NCBI RefSeq assembly: GCF_022129445.1
Contig: NZ_JADQAQ010000037.1
Span: forward strand, 1-48,620
Reading direction: 5' to 3'
DNA from: Photobacterium sp. Ph5
GTDB taxonomy: Bacteria > Pseudomonadota > Gammaproteobacteria > Enterobacterales > Vibrionaceae
Length of the DNA stretch: 48,620 bases
The notes below the pieces were generated by a model, which ran no database searches, was not told the origin of the DNA, and saw only the letters and a list, made by a program, of their open reading frames with translations. Positions 38,004-46,097 of this stretch are shown here, piece after piece. The translations under genes and the position numbers were made by a program. Numbering within the stretch: position 1 is the first letter of the stretch; each line of letters starts with the position of its first letter.

Positions 38004-38516
38004 ATGTCAAAAACACTTTTCCAATGGAAATGTTTTTCAGTTGAAGAACAAGAGCACGTATTGCCGAATAATAAACAAGTGACATTTACTTCAATTAAAC
38101 ATCCTGGAGCTGTGGTGATCATTCCCATCAATAGCCAAGGGCACCTTGTTTTAGTAAACCAATATCGTCCCGCAATTAAACAGTGGATTTTAGAATTTCC
38201 AGCTGGGACATTAGAAACACATGAAGATATTTTTCTATGTGCGAAAAGAGAACTCGCTGAAGAAACCAATTTAAAAGCAGACAGTTGGCAATCATTAGGC
38301 GAATTACTACCAGTACCTAGCTTTTGTGATGAGATCCAACACCTTTTCGTTGCGACAGATCTAGCCCCAACAATTGGTGAGCTTGATGATGATGAGATTA
38401 TCGAAGTTGTTACCCTTTCAGTCGCTGAACTCGAGCAAAAAATCGTTAAAAATGAAGTCAAAGATAACAAAACCTTGTCTGCTTTTCTTAAAGCACGTTT
38501 GGCTGGGATTCTGTAA
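38004..38516 (+). CDS. Nudix hydrolase, ADP-ribose pyrophosphatase-like
   Basis: This 170-residue enzyme hydrolyses a nucleoside diphosphate linked to another moiety. The Nudix box is complete except for its last glycine: G68-x5-E74-x7-R82-E83-x2-E86-E87, then Asn. The upstream LVNQYRPAIKQWILEFPAG is typical of ADP-sugar pyrophosphatases (NudF/NudE group). AAGGTG lies 8 bases before the ATG. Its start is 12 bases after the degenerate-GGDEF gene, suggesting one transcript. The substrate is inferred from family resemblance only. Confidence 0.9.
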   Translation: MSKTLFQWKCFSVEEQEHVLPNNKQVTFTSIKHPGAVVIIPINSQGHLVLVNQYRPAIKQWILEFPAGTLETHEDIFLCAKRELAEETNLKADSWQSLGELLPVPSFCDEIQHLFVATDLAPTIGELDDDEIIEVVTLSVAELEQKIVKNEVKDNKTLSAFLKARLAGIL

Positions 38517-38642
38517 ACCTCCTGCGCTGAACCTATATTTCAGCGCAGAGTACCGTCATATCTGAAAAATAACTACCCACACATATTGATCGTAGTTCTC
38601 ACTGTAAAAGACTATAAAGAATACTTTATGGAGTGGTAGTTT

Positions 38643-39197
38643 ATGTCTTTTCTTCTCGCATTATTATTTACCTTATCCTCTAACCTCGATAACTTTGTAA
38701 TGGGTTTAACATATGGGGTTAAAAATGAAGATATTCCTCTTTCATCGAATATCATCATTTCCTTTATTACGACTTTTGTTACCTATTTATCCATGCTGTT
38801 TGGTCAACTGATCACCCACCTTGTTCCTCACAAATTCTCTAATGAATTAGGTTCACTCATTTTTATACTCATGGGAGCGTGGTTCATTGGTGCAGATTTA
38901 CTTAAAAAACAACAAATAGCACAAGAGAAACGCCGTGATCTCAGTATAAAAGGTGCTGTTATCTTAGGTTTTTTACTTTCAATTAATAATATTGGGGTGG
39001 GTATTCTTGGTAGCATTACTCAACTTAATATCATGTTAGTGGTGACATTAACCTTCATTACTGGGGTTGGGCTAACTTATGCAGGTAATAATTTAGGCGA
39101 TCATGTGATTGGTAAAATGATAGGTAAATATAACGATATTATTTCAGGCACTTTGCTGATTGGATTAGGTGTGCTGTCTCTACTTTTCACATTCTAG
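38643..39197 (+). CDS. MntP/YtaF-like membrane protein
   Basis: This 184-residue, six-helix membrane protein resembles the MntP/YtaF superfamily (LysE-type cation exporters). The start of helix 1 (LSSNLDNFVMGLTYGVKN) and of helix 4 (LLSINNIGVGILG) carry the paired Asn/Asp residues expected for a metal path. MntP members export manganese; YtaF-like members are uncharacterised, and this one appears closer to YtaF. GGAG lies 9 bases before the ATG. The convergent neighbour is the metal-import operon, but a functional link is speculation. Confidence 0.72.
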   Translation: MSFLLALLFTLSSNLDNFVMGLTYGVKNEDIPLSSNIIISFITTFVTYLSMLFGQLITHLVPHKFSNELGSLIFILMGAWFIGADLLKKQQIAQEKRRDLSIKGAVILGFLLSINNIGVGILGSITQLNIMLVVTLTFITGVGLTYAGNNLGDHVIGKMIGKYNDIISGTLLIGLGVLSLLFTF

Positions 39198-39204
39198 CAA
39201 ACGA

Positions 39205-39227
39205 AAAAAGCCCAGCATGGGCTGGGC
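39205..39227 (-). terminator. Terminator of the fpv-like metal operon
   Basis: On the minus strand GCCCAGC and GCTGGGC (39210-39227) flank a 4-base loop and are followed by six T. It lies about 150 bases past the last gene of the operon. Confidence 0.88.
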
Positions 39228-39377
39228 AAAGTAGTTTTCCTTAAATCTTCATAGAACAACGGAAGAAATAAGCAGAAACTACATCATAAGCAGTGGACGC
39301 TTAGACTGTTTTAGTATTGCAGTAAATCACTACAATTTATTTACAATACAGTTAATTAATAGCAATCACATCAGCAT

Positions 39378-40292
39378 TTAAAATTCCACTTCCCAACGCT
39401 GTAATGGTTTTTTCGCATCAATCCCACTGCGGCCCCAACGATCAAGGCTATCAATAACAATTACTTTAGTATCCGCAGAAATCAATGCTTTCATATTTTT
39501 ACTTAACGCTTTAGTTGTCAGAATGGTTAATGAAGGATCTTCTTTTAGTAATGCGTTTAATTGCGTTTTATCTACCTCTGTCCATTCCAACTCAGGCTTG
39601 ATCAAACGATCTACAACAAATAACTGATTACCGGATGCAAAATCTTCTAACTCAGCAGACAGTAAAACGACAGAATCCACATCCGCTTGCATAAGGGTGG
39701 CTTGCTGACGATTAATCAATTGACGAACATCAATCATTAGTGCTTGTTGATTCTTTTCTATTTGTTGAGCTTTCTCAGGCCATAAACGCTGGAGATCATC
39801 ACTGACTATTGCAGCCATACGAGTTAAGTTCGTTGGGTTTAACCATGCATATAACGATGTAGTACCATCAGGTAAACGTAATGCAGCGACGCCTTGTGCG
39901 CGTGGTGAAATCGCTTGTGATGCATCAATCTCAACAATATTTATATTACCTTCACGCGCATAAACAAATAGCGGATCATTAGGCCAAATAGCGCCTAACG
40001 TAATAACTGCTTTTGCTGTTTTACTTGCGTTTGAAGCAACCTCTTGCCCTTTAGTTGAAAACCAATTAGGTAATCGCGTTACACCGTAGCGTTTAGGTGG
40101 TAAATATTCAGTCGTGATCCCTGTCTCTTTAGTCAACTCTGTCGCTAACATATAAGTCACAGGGGTTGCTGTTAAAATATCTTTTGCGTAAGCAATACTT
40201 GTTGGCAGTAAAACGGCAGCGCTTAAACAGGCACCGAATAAAACAGTTTTGGTTTTACGCATGGATGTAGAGAATTTATTCAATAAAAACAT
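39378..40292 (-). CDS. Histidine-free TroA-like periplasmic binding protein (FpvF-like)
   Basis: This 304-residue exported protein is the last gene of the operon. The ATG at 40292 has AGGA 7 bases upstream, and the signal ends near AYA-KDI (36). The fold is that of cluster A-I metal-binding proteins. For example, LYAWLNPTNLTRMA (147-160) aligns with the DPHxWLDPxN segment of ZnuA, but the metal-binding His is gone. No histidine occurs anywhere in the protein, so it cannot bind zinc in the ZnuA manner. By position it corresponds to FpvF of Pseudomonas, which is reported to bind ferripyoverdine with FpvC. A role in binding a metal chelate or the partner binding protein is inferred. Confidence 0.75.
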   Translation of the reverse strand: MFLLNKFSTSMRKTKTVLFGACLSAAVLLPTSIAYAKDILTATPVTYMLATELTKETGITTEYLPPKRYGVTRLPNWFSTKGQEVASNASKTAKAVITLGAIWPNDPLFVYAREGNINIVEIDASQAISPRAQGVAALRLPDGTTSLYAWLNPTNLTRMAAIVSDDLQRLWPEKAQQIEKNQQALMIDVRQLINRQQATLMQADVDSVVLLSAELEDFASGNQLFVVDRLIKPELEWTEVDKTQLNALLKEDPSLTILTTKALSKNMKALISADTKVIVIDSLDRWGRSGIDAKKPLQRWEVEF

Positions 40293-40304
40293 GTGATTTC
40301 CTGA

Positions 40305-41180
40305 TTAACTTTTGCGAATAATGCGATAAATCGTTGCTGATAAGAAAAAAATGGCTGATACGATAATGATCGCAGCACCTGATGGCACAGGCAGCTTTAA
40401 TTCCATTGGTAATACCGTGCCAATAACACAACTTATCGTAGCTAACAGTGCTGACAATAGAACAAAGCTACCCATATTTTTGGTTAACAAACGTGCAGTT
40501 GCGCCAGGAATCAACAACAACGCACCAACCAACACTGCACCAACAATTTTCACAGATGCTATCGTGACAAGTGTTATCATCATCACAAATAGGTAATCGT
40601 AAAAATTGGTTTTATAACCGCGAACTCGGGCAATATCAGGGCTAATACACGTTAATAAAATACGGTTAAATGTCGGTATTAATAACAGCACAATTAGGGC
40701 ACAACTGAACGCAAGCACAATCAAATCTTGATCTGTTACCGTTAAAATTGAACCAAACAAGACGTTTTCTAACATATGGATATTGATCTTACGCGCCACA
40801 TACATCAACAATGCCGCACCAACGGCTAATGCTAATGCAAGAAAAACACCGACTAATGTGTCATAAGGTACATTGGTTCGATTTCGCACGAAATGCAGCA
40901 ATAAAGCAAAGATCATACAGAAACTAAATAAACCAATGAATGGATTTTCTGGCGGCTCTCCTAACAATACACCCAACGCAATACCCGTTAGAGCGGCGTG
41001 ACCGACTGCTTCAGAAAAGAACGCTAAGCGTTTAGCAATCACTAAGGTACCTAAACCACCTAAAAGAGGCCCAAGCAACAGTGCCGCTACAATCGCGTTA
41101 ACCATAAAAGCATAAGAGAAACTGTCACTTAACCAACCAGCATCAACCCCCAGTTGCGCCCAATGTCTTAATAATTCCAT
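40305..41180 (-). CDS. ABC-3 family metal permease (ZnuB/FpvE-like)
   Basis: This is the 291-residue membrane subunit of the metal ABC importer, with about eight hydrophobic helices and conserved ABC-3 features (GPLLGGLGTLVIAKRLAFFSEAVGHAALTGIALGVLLG near residues 37-70, and VKIVGAVLVGALLLIPGATARLL near 210-232). Its ATG overlaps the ATPase stop codon as TAATG, implying coupled translation. It pairs with the ATPase at 41180-41938. The family transports zinc, manganese or iron; the operon context points to iron or manganese rather than zinc. Confidence 0.9.
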   Translation of the reverse strand: MELLRHWAQLGVDAGWLSDSFSYAFMVNAIVAALLLGPLLGGLGTLVIAKRLAFFSEAVGHAALTGIALGVLLGEPPENPFIGLFSFCMIFALLLHFVRNRTNVPYDTLVGVFLALALAVGAALLMYVARKINIHMLENVLFGSILTVTDQDLIVLAFSCALIVLLLIPTFNRILLTCISPDIARVRGYKTNFYDYLFVMMITLVTIASVKIVGAVLVGALLLIPGATARLLTKNMGSFVLLSALLATISCVIGTVLPMELKLPVPSGAAIIIVSAIFFLSATIYRIIRKS

Positions 41181-41938
41181 TACGCCACCTCTGATTGATT
41201 AGACGTAGATACTGCTGGCTGTGAATAATGATTAAACAAACGTTCAATCTTCTCCGGTACCAATACTTGACTATGATCACCGCTATCAACTAACACACGA
41301 TTAACCACATGAACTTGTGCCTCTAAACGTCGAACAGCTGTCACATCATGATGAACCGCTAAGACAGTTTTACCTTGATTAACAAATTCATTGATAAGCG
41401 ATTCTAAATACCGCACACCCTGCTCATCCATACCTGTCGTTGGCTCATCAAGTACCAGCAAATCGGGATTATCTAATAGTGCTTGAGCAAACAATACGCG
41501 CTGCTGTTCACCACCAGATAATTGTCCCATACGGCGATCTGCTCGATTCGCCATACCGACACGATCAAGTTGCGTTAATGCGATTTGTTTATCTTTCTGG
41601 CGTTGGCGCCAAAACAAAGGTGAACGTGTTTGATTTAATAAAATAAAATCCATCACTGTTAACGGCAAACTTTGTTCGAACATTGCTTTTTGTGGCACAT
41701 AACCAATCGTACCGGCTTTACCGTTATTAACTGATTCATCCCATAAAATATCAATCTGACCACGAAACGGCGTTAAGCCTAAAATAGAACGTAACAATGA
41801 TGTTTTACCGCCACCATTAGGGCCCATCACTACATGGCATTGCCCACCGTCAAATTGATGAGTGATATCAGATAAAATCTGATTCGCACCATATTGCAGA
41901 TTAACGTTATTTAATTGAATGCTCGGGCCGATAATCAT
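41180..41938 (-). CDS. ABC transporter ATPase, metal importer (ZnuC/FpvD-like)
   Basis: This 252-residue ATP-binding subunit powers the ABC-3 permease. Walker A is GPNGGGKTS (about 39-47), the Q-loop is VPQK (about 79), the signature is LSGGEQQR (about 138), Walker B is LLVLDEPTTG, and the switch His lies in VHHD. Its ATG overlaps the stop of the binding-protein gene as ATGA. The protein is close to the MntB/ZnuC type, and its gene order position is that of FpvD. Confidence 0.93.
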   Translation of the reverse strand: MIIGPSIQLNNVNLQYGANQILSDITHQFDGGQCHVVMGPNGGGKTSLLRSILGLTPFRGQIDILWDESVNNGKAGTIGYVPQKAMFEQSLPLTVMDFILLNQTRSPLFWRQRQKDKQIALTQLDRVGMANRADRRMGQLSGGEQQRVLFAQALLDNPDLLVLDEPTTGMDEQGVRYLESLINEFVNQGKTVLAVHHDVTAVRRLEAQVHVVNRVLVDSGDHSQVLVPEKIERLFNHYSQPAVSTSNQSEVA

Positions 41939-42843
41939 GCTTGATCCTTCTTGGCAGCAAACTTGATTGCTTCGACTAGTGTGGCCAGATTTTCTTGCAT
42001 CTCGATTTCTACTTTCTTGGCATCGTACTCACCGTGTGTCATGTGAGAAAAGCGGTATAATTGAACGCCTGTTGCTTTCTCAATTGTATCAACATAACGG
42101 TTAGGCATATTCAGTTCATAAAACAAAACATCAATGCCTGATTGCTTAATTTTCTCAATTGTTTCTTGTAATTGGCTTGCACTTGGTTCAACACCATGAG
42201 CAGGTTCAATCACCGCTGCAACATCAACACCAAACTCTTGCAATAAGTAACCATAAGCATTGTGCGTAGTCGCGACTTTCATTCCCGCGGTATCTAAATC
42301 ACCCAGAGTCAACATGGCATCCCGCTTCATTAAACGAAATTGTTTAGCATAATTACGGGCGTTTTTTCGGTATTCGGCGGCGTTGTCAGGATCAATTTTC
42401 GCTAACTCATTGGCAATGGTATAAACCTTCTGAATCGTGGTTGATAATCCAACAAACGTATGTGGGTTCACTGCACCATTACCAACTGACTGCCCCATTG
42501 CTGGCAATAGCGGCACATCGTTATTAGCTTCAATGACAATCAAATCATCACGATCAGCAGCTTGAATAACTTTTAATGCAAAATCATCATGACCAATACC
42601 ATTAACCACGATGATATCCATCTCTTTTAGACGCTTCAGATCATTAGGTTGAGGTAAATAGTTATGAGGGTTAAAACCGGCATCAACCAACGGTAAAATC
42701 TCAGCTTTATCACCAACAACCGCTTTTACATAACTGTAATAGGGCTGCAAAGTAATACCAATGGTCTTTTTATCAGCAGCAAAGCTATTCATACTCACAA
42801 GCAATGCTATAGCAGTAAGGCTAGATTTAATTAATTTATTCAT
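41935..42843 (-). CDS. ZnuA/TroA-like metal-binding periplasmic protein (FpvC-like)
   Basis: This 302-residue cluster A-I binding protein has a cleaved signal (FAA-DKK, about 22). Predicted metal ligands are H60 (NPHNYLPQP), H128 (NPHTFVG), H194 (TTHNAYGYL) and E243 (YELNMPNRY). It lacks the His-rich loop typical of zinc-specific ZnuA, and its third-domain acidic ligand is Glu, so iron or manganese is as likely as zinc. By order it matches FpvC of Pseudomonas, which binds the ferrous iron released from pyoverdine. It overlaps the ATPase gene by 4 bases. Confidence 0.88.
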   Translation of the reverse strand: MNKLIKSSLTAIALLVSMNSFAADKKTIGITLQPYYSYVKAVVGDKAEILPLVDAGFNPHNYLPQPNDLKRLKEMDIIVVNGIGHDDFALKVIQAADRDDLIVIEANNDVPLLPAMGQSVGNGAVNPHTFVGLSTTIQKVYTIANELAKIDPDNAAEYRKNARNYAKQFRLMKRDAMLTLGDLDTAGMKVATTHNAYGYLLQEFGVDVAAVIEPAHGVEPSASQLQETIEKIKQSGIDVLFYELNMPNRYVDTIEKATGVQLYRFSHMTHGEYDAKKVEIEMQENLATLVEAIKFAAKKDQA

Positions 42844-42900
42844 TGTTATCTAAATCTCAGTACAGTGAAGATTAACGGCAATAAAACCAAAGCGCCGTTA

Positions 42901-43488
42901 TTAATGATTGTGGGGTTCGTTATTCTTAGGCGAATCGTTAAACACAATTTGCGTCCAACCATTACTGATTAACTGTGTTTCATCAAAATCATGTAATGTA
43001 TTAGCATCGAGTAATACCACATCGTTATTCATGGCAAGCCAAATATCAGGAGATGCTGAAACGCTATTTAACACTACCGACATCGCGCCTTTTTCATCAG
43101 TTTTAACGCCTTGATAGATAGCACCTGTGATCAATGCCCATTGATGACGACCTTTTCGCTCCCAGCTTTTATCTGTCACAAAAGGAGCAATCCAAAACTC
43201 TTGAAGTTCTGATATTTTCGGCCATTGACCAACAGCATCACTTAACTGGCTATCTTGAAATAAATTACGAATTTCTTCATGAGCTAACCGTAATTCAGCA
43301 ACCATAGCGATCTCTTCGGCGGCTAAATCAGTAATCGCAATTTGGTGCGAAAGCAGTATCGATTGTGGTTGTGTAGTTTGGTGATAAGGAAGCAAGACAA
43401 AAGACACCAACAAGATTAATCCAATACATAATACAACCCACTTACCTTCTCGGTCTCCATTATCAGAGCGAACAGATTGACGGATCAT
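42901..43488 (-). CDS. DUF6162-like single-pass membrane protein (FpvK position)
   Basis: The 195-residue protein has one membrane helix at about 17-34 (VVLCIGLILLVSFVLLP) and a periplasmic domain with little else recognisable, ending in NNEPHNH, a small metal-binding-looking tail. The family label DUF6162 is from memory; such proteins sit in metal-import operons in Pseudomonas. Its ATG overlaps the stop of the preceding gene (ATGA), so translation is coupled. It could tether or organise the periplasmic components. Confidence 0.65.
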   Translation of the reverse strand: MIRQSVRSDNGDREGKWVVLCIGLILLVSFVLLPYHQTTQPQSILLSHQIAITDLAAEEIAMVAELRLAHEEIRNLFQDSQLSDAVGQWPKISELQEFWIAPFVTDKSWERKGRHQWALITGAIYQGVKTDEKGAMSVVLNSVSASPDIWLAMNNDVVLLDANTLHDFDETQLISNGWTQIVFNDSPKNNEPHNH

Positions 43489-43808
43489 TTCTCTTTTATC
43501 TCAACAACATCAACTTCAACAGGATTCTCATGTCCGGCATCAAAAACCAAATAAAAGTCAGTATCTGGCTTGGTGAACTCAGCAATTGATCGCTTATCCG
43601 TCACAGCTTTAGCAATTAAATTGTCGTCGTAATCAAACATATCAACGTTATATTCTACCGCCGTACTACCATCACTATAACCAGCTTCACACAACACTTT
43701 ATCGGCTTCAAACCAGCAACTCATTAATGGGAAATGAGCAAAAGCCGCAGTTGAAAATGTCCCCATACAAAATAAAGATGCTGTAATAATAGATGATTTA
43801 ATTGTCAT
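43485..43808 (-). CDS. Small secreted protein with predicted N-terminal histidine
   Basis: The 107-residue protein starts at 43808 (GAGG 5 bases upstream). Its signal peptide should be cut at AFA-HFPLMSC, so the mature protein would begin with His. Two cysteines (about 31 and 40) could form a disulfide, and the C-terminal half is beta-rich and acidic. I do not recognise the family. In gene order it falls between the DUF4198 and DUF6162-like genes, where fpvJ-like genes occur in Pseudomonas. It is likely part of the metal release machinery. Confidence 0.68.
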   Translation of the reverse strand: MTIKSSIITASLFCMGTFSTAAFAHFPLMSCWFEADKVLCEAGYSDGSTAVEYNVDMFDYDDNLIAKAVTDKRSIAEFTKPDTDFYLVFDAGHENPVEVDVVEIKEK

Positions 43809-43891
43809 AAAAACCTCTAACAAGCCCAAAGACAGGCTTAAAGAATGCATATATTTAGGCGTGATGAGTTCACGCCTAAGCCAGTAATAGA

Positions 43892-44722
43892 TTATTGAAG
43901 TAAGGTTTCAAATGTCAGGTGGACATTGACGTTAGCACGGTCATACATAGGATCGTTTTCAACCATACCTTTGTAGTTCGACTTCATTAGGTAACGACCT
44001 GCCACTTCTGGAGTAAAAGTGATCTTACCGTCTTTATCACTCACTACATCAATTTGCTCTTGATGGTTACGGTACAATGTTCCTTCACGAGTAATGTCTG
44101 CAGTAACACCAGCTTGCGGTTTACCATTAAAGAAAAACTGGAATGTAACTGGCTCACCTTCAACAATATCTGACGGGTGTGTAACAGGCACCATTTCCAG
44201 ATATTTACCTGTTAATTCCATTGCTTTATTTGATGGTTTACCCACTGTTACATAGCTTTCAGCACGGGTATAACTCACCTGAGTGACAACGTCACGTGAT
44301 TTTTCAGGCAATATTGTCATACGATCTGCTTTATTCGCTTCCATACGTTTTTCAGTATCGCGACGTCCTGCTTTATAAAAGGTGTAATATTTAGGTGTTT
44401 GATTAATTTGGATTTTGTGTGTACCTTCTTCTTCAAAGAAGAAATCAAAAATCGCACGACGTTTACCACGAATCGTGAAATTAGGGTAAGTAATACGACC
44501 ATCAGGCATAACAACTTGTGTGGTTTCAATACTTGCGGGCTTGTCAAAAACAAACGTACCGTGTGACGCTGTCACATCAAACGATAACCAATCACCGCCC
44601 TCTTTTGAAACGGTAAAATGTGAAGGTAATACCCAACGAGGGTGAGCTTGAGCAACAGATGCCACACCTAAACCTGCTGTTACTAGGCATGCCAAAGATA
44701 GCGCTTTAAATTTATTATTCAT
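43892..44722 (-). CDS. DUF4198 periplasmic protein (metal uptake associated)
   Basis: This is a 276-residue exported protein of the DUF4198 family, which turns up in nickel, cobalt, iron and zinc uptake loci. The signal peptide is cut at AQA-HPRWVLPS, again leaving a predicted N-terminal histidine. Two immunoglobulin-like beta domains follow (about 27-135 and 160-275). HPSDIVEGEPVTFQFFFNGKPQAGVTADI (about 182-210) and DKDGKITFTPEVAGRYLMKS are characteristic of the family. Its role here is inferred to be handling the metal or its chelate. Confidence 0.85.
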   Translation of the reverse strand: MNNKFKALSLACLVTAGLGVASVAQAHPRWVLPSHFTVSKEGGDWLSFDVTASHGTFVFDKPASIETTQVVMPDGRITYPNFTIRGKRRAIFDFFFEEEGTHKIQINQTPKYYTFYKAGRRDTEKRMEANKADRMTILPEKSRDVVTQVSYTRAESYVTVGKPSNKAMELTGKYLEMVPVTHPSDIVEGEPVTFQFFFNGKPQAGVTADITREGTLYRNHQEQIDVVSDKDGKITFTPEVAGRYLMKSNYKGMVENDPMYDRANVNVHLTFETLLQ

Positions 44723-44735
44723 GATGACAATTCAC

Positions 44736-45260
44736 TTAGAGTTTGTAGTTAATCTTGATCGTGCCAGTTTCTTCTGTTGGTGCTAAAACATAGCTAACCG
44801 CACTTTCACTGAGTGTTAATTTCTGACGTAAATAGTTACGTCCACCGTGTTCACGTACCACTTCAACATAAAAGGTATAATCCCCTTGCTCTACACGATT
44901 TCCTTTATCGTCTAAGCCATCCCATGAAAAACGGTACTCACCTACCGGACGTGTTGCAGAAGTAACAGCATCAACCAGTTCACGATCATATCGACCGACT
45001 TTGCGCCACCAGCTACGTAAATCTTTCAGCCATTCGTCTTTACCTACCCAAAGCTGCATCGTTTTTACCGGTTTACGTTCACTGTTTTCAATCCACACTG
45101 CCACATAAGGACGGGCATACGTTGAGGTTTCAATTTTAGGTAAACTCAACTCAACATCTAACTGGGCAGTTTCTGGCAAAGGTGCAGCCCATACCATTGA
45201 TAACGGTGCCAGCAGTATCGTTGCCAGTACGGTCTTTTTTAATTTATTTTTAATGGTCAT
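44736..45260 (-). CDS. DUF2271 periplasmic protein
   Basis: The 174-residue exported protein belongs to the DUF2271 group, which is usually next to PepSY-type membrane proteins. The start is the second ATG at 45260, 6 bases after AGG; the longer frame overlapping the PepSY gene is rejected. The signal ends at WAA-PLPE. Conserved features are YARPYVAVWIENSE, TMQLWVG, the DLRSWWRKVGR block (about 90-100) and RFSWDGLDDKGN, giving a FlgD-like/Ig-like beta fold. It is the second gene of the operon. Its role in electron or metal transfer is inferred from neighbourhood. Confidence 0.82.
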   Translation of the reverse strand: MTIKNKLKKTVLATILLAPLSMVWAAPLPETAQLDVELSLPKIETSTYARPYVAVWIENSERKPVKTMQLWVGKDEWLKDLRSWWRKVGRYDRELVDAVTSATRPVGEYRFSWDGLDDKGNRVEQGDYTFYVEVVREHGGRNYLRQKLTLSESAVSYVLAPTEETGTIKINYKL

Positions 45261-45277
45261 CATCAACCTGTTAAATA

Positions 45278-45907
45278 TTAAGGAACAAATACAACATAAA
45301 TAATGGCTGTTATAACTGAGCCAAAACTCATCCACTTCATTGATGCATTAAGCGTTTTCTTTTTCGGTAGTAGCAAACACACACCCGTTAACACAAAACA
45401 GATCATTAACGCAGCTGTAATATCAATAAACCACTTCCAAACCTCGCCACTATTACGACCTTTATGAAGATCGTTAAGTAGCGCAATAACACCATAATTC
45501 GTAATTTCAATATTCGCTTGTGCGGTTGTCATATCGATAAAGACAACTGCGTTATAACCAGGGCCTTTGTAATCTAACGAGATCTCACCTTCGACTAGTT
45601 CATCCCCCTCAAGATCGGTAAAGATCTCAATACCTGACGCAGTACCACGTACATCAGTATGTTTAGATAGATAACTGATCAAAGCAGATTTGTTCGGTAT
45701 AAACGGACCTTGTTCAGACGAAAGCAGTGAAGTAGGTATGGTAATTTGTTGTTCTGTCACACTTGGTGTATCAGACACAAACACTTCAGGACGGTTTAAT
45801 GTAATGCCTGTGATGGCAAAAAATAAAACAATCAATAACAACGCCATTGAAATGTAAATATGAAGACGACGCGCCCACAATTGGACATTTTTTTGCTTTA
45901 ACACCAT
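45278..45907 (-). CDS. PepSY-associated membrane protein, putative metal-chelate reductase component (FpvG-like)
   Basis: This 209-residue inner-membrane protein begins the operon. The ATG at 45907 is used; the frame opens at a TTG two codons earlier. Membrane helices lie at about 17-36, 156-180 and 190-208, enclosing a periplasmic PepSY-like domain. H16 (RRLHIY) and H148 (NDLHKGR) sit next to membrane helices, placed like the haem-ligating histidines of PepSY-type reductases. In Pseudomonas, FpvG is reported to reduce iron in pyoverdine. A Fur-box-like site lies 44 bases upstream. Confidence 0.85.
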   Translation of the reverse strand: MVLKQKNVQLWARRLHIYISMALLLIVLFFAITGITLNRPEVFVSDTPSVTEQQITIPTSLLSSEQGPFIPNKSALISYLSKHTDVRGTASGIEIFTDLEGDELVEGEISLDYKGPGYNAVVFIDMTTAQANIEITNYGVIALLNDLHKGRNSGEVWKWFIDITAALMICFVLTGVCLLLPKKKTLNASMKWMSFGSVITAIIYVVFVP

Positions 45908-45950
45908 AGTCAAAAACTAGCTACCTACTTAGAATGGCAGTAATTTAATT

Positions 45951-45969
45951 GATAATCGTTCTTATTGGC
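45951..45969 (-). promoter_or_regulatory. Fur-box-like operator of the metal operon
   Basis: GATAATCGTTCTTATTGGC (plus strand) reads on the minus strand as GCCAATAAGAACGATTATC. The minus-strand form agrees with the 19-base Fur consensus at 13 of 19 positions by my count, with a perfect GATTATC half. It lies 44 bases upstream of the operon's first start codon. The match is moderate. Confidence 0.5.
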
Positions 45970-46061
45970 ATTCAATTTACATTGTTTACGTTAGTAAATA
46001 GAGAGCATTGCAAAGGGAGCAATAACAGGCAGGAGAAAAAATATAACCGCATGAATAAAAA

Positions 46062-46097
46062 CAAAAAAGCCAATTAAACAAATGTTCAACTGGCTTT
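46062..46097 (-). terminator. Orphan terminator between sigma gene and metal operon
   Basis: On the minus strand AAAGCCAGTT and AATTGGCTTT form a 10-pair stem (one G-T wobble) followed by TTTTTTGTTTTT. The nearest upstream minus-strand gene ends 360 bases away. Confidence 0.75.
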
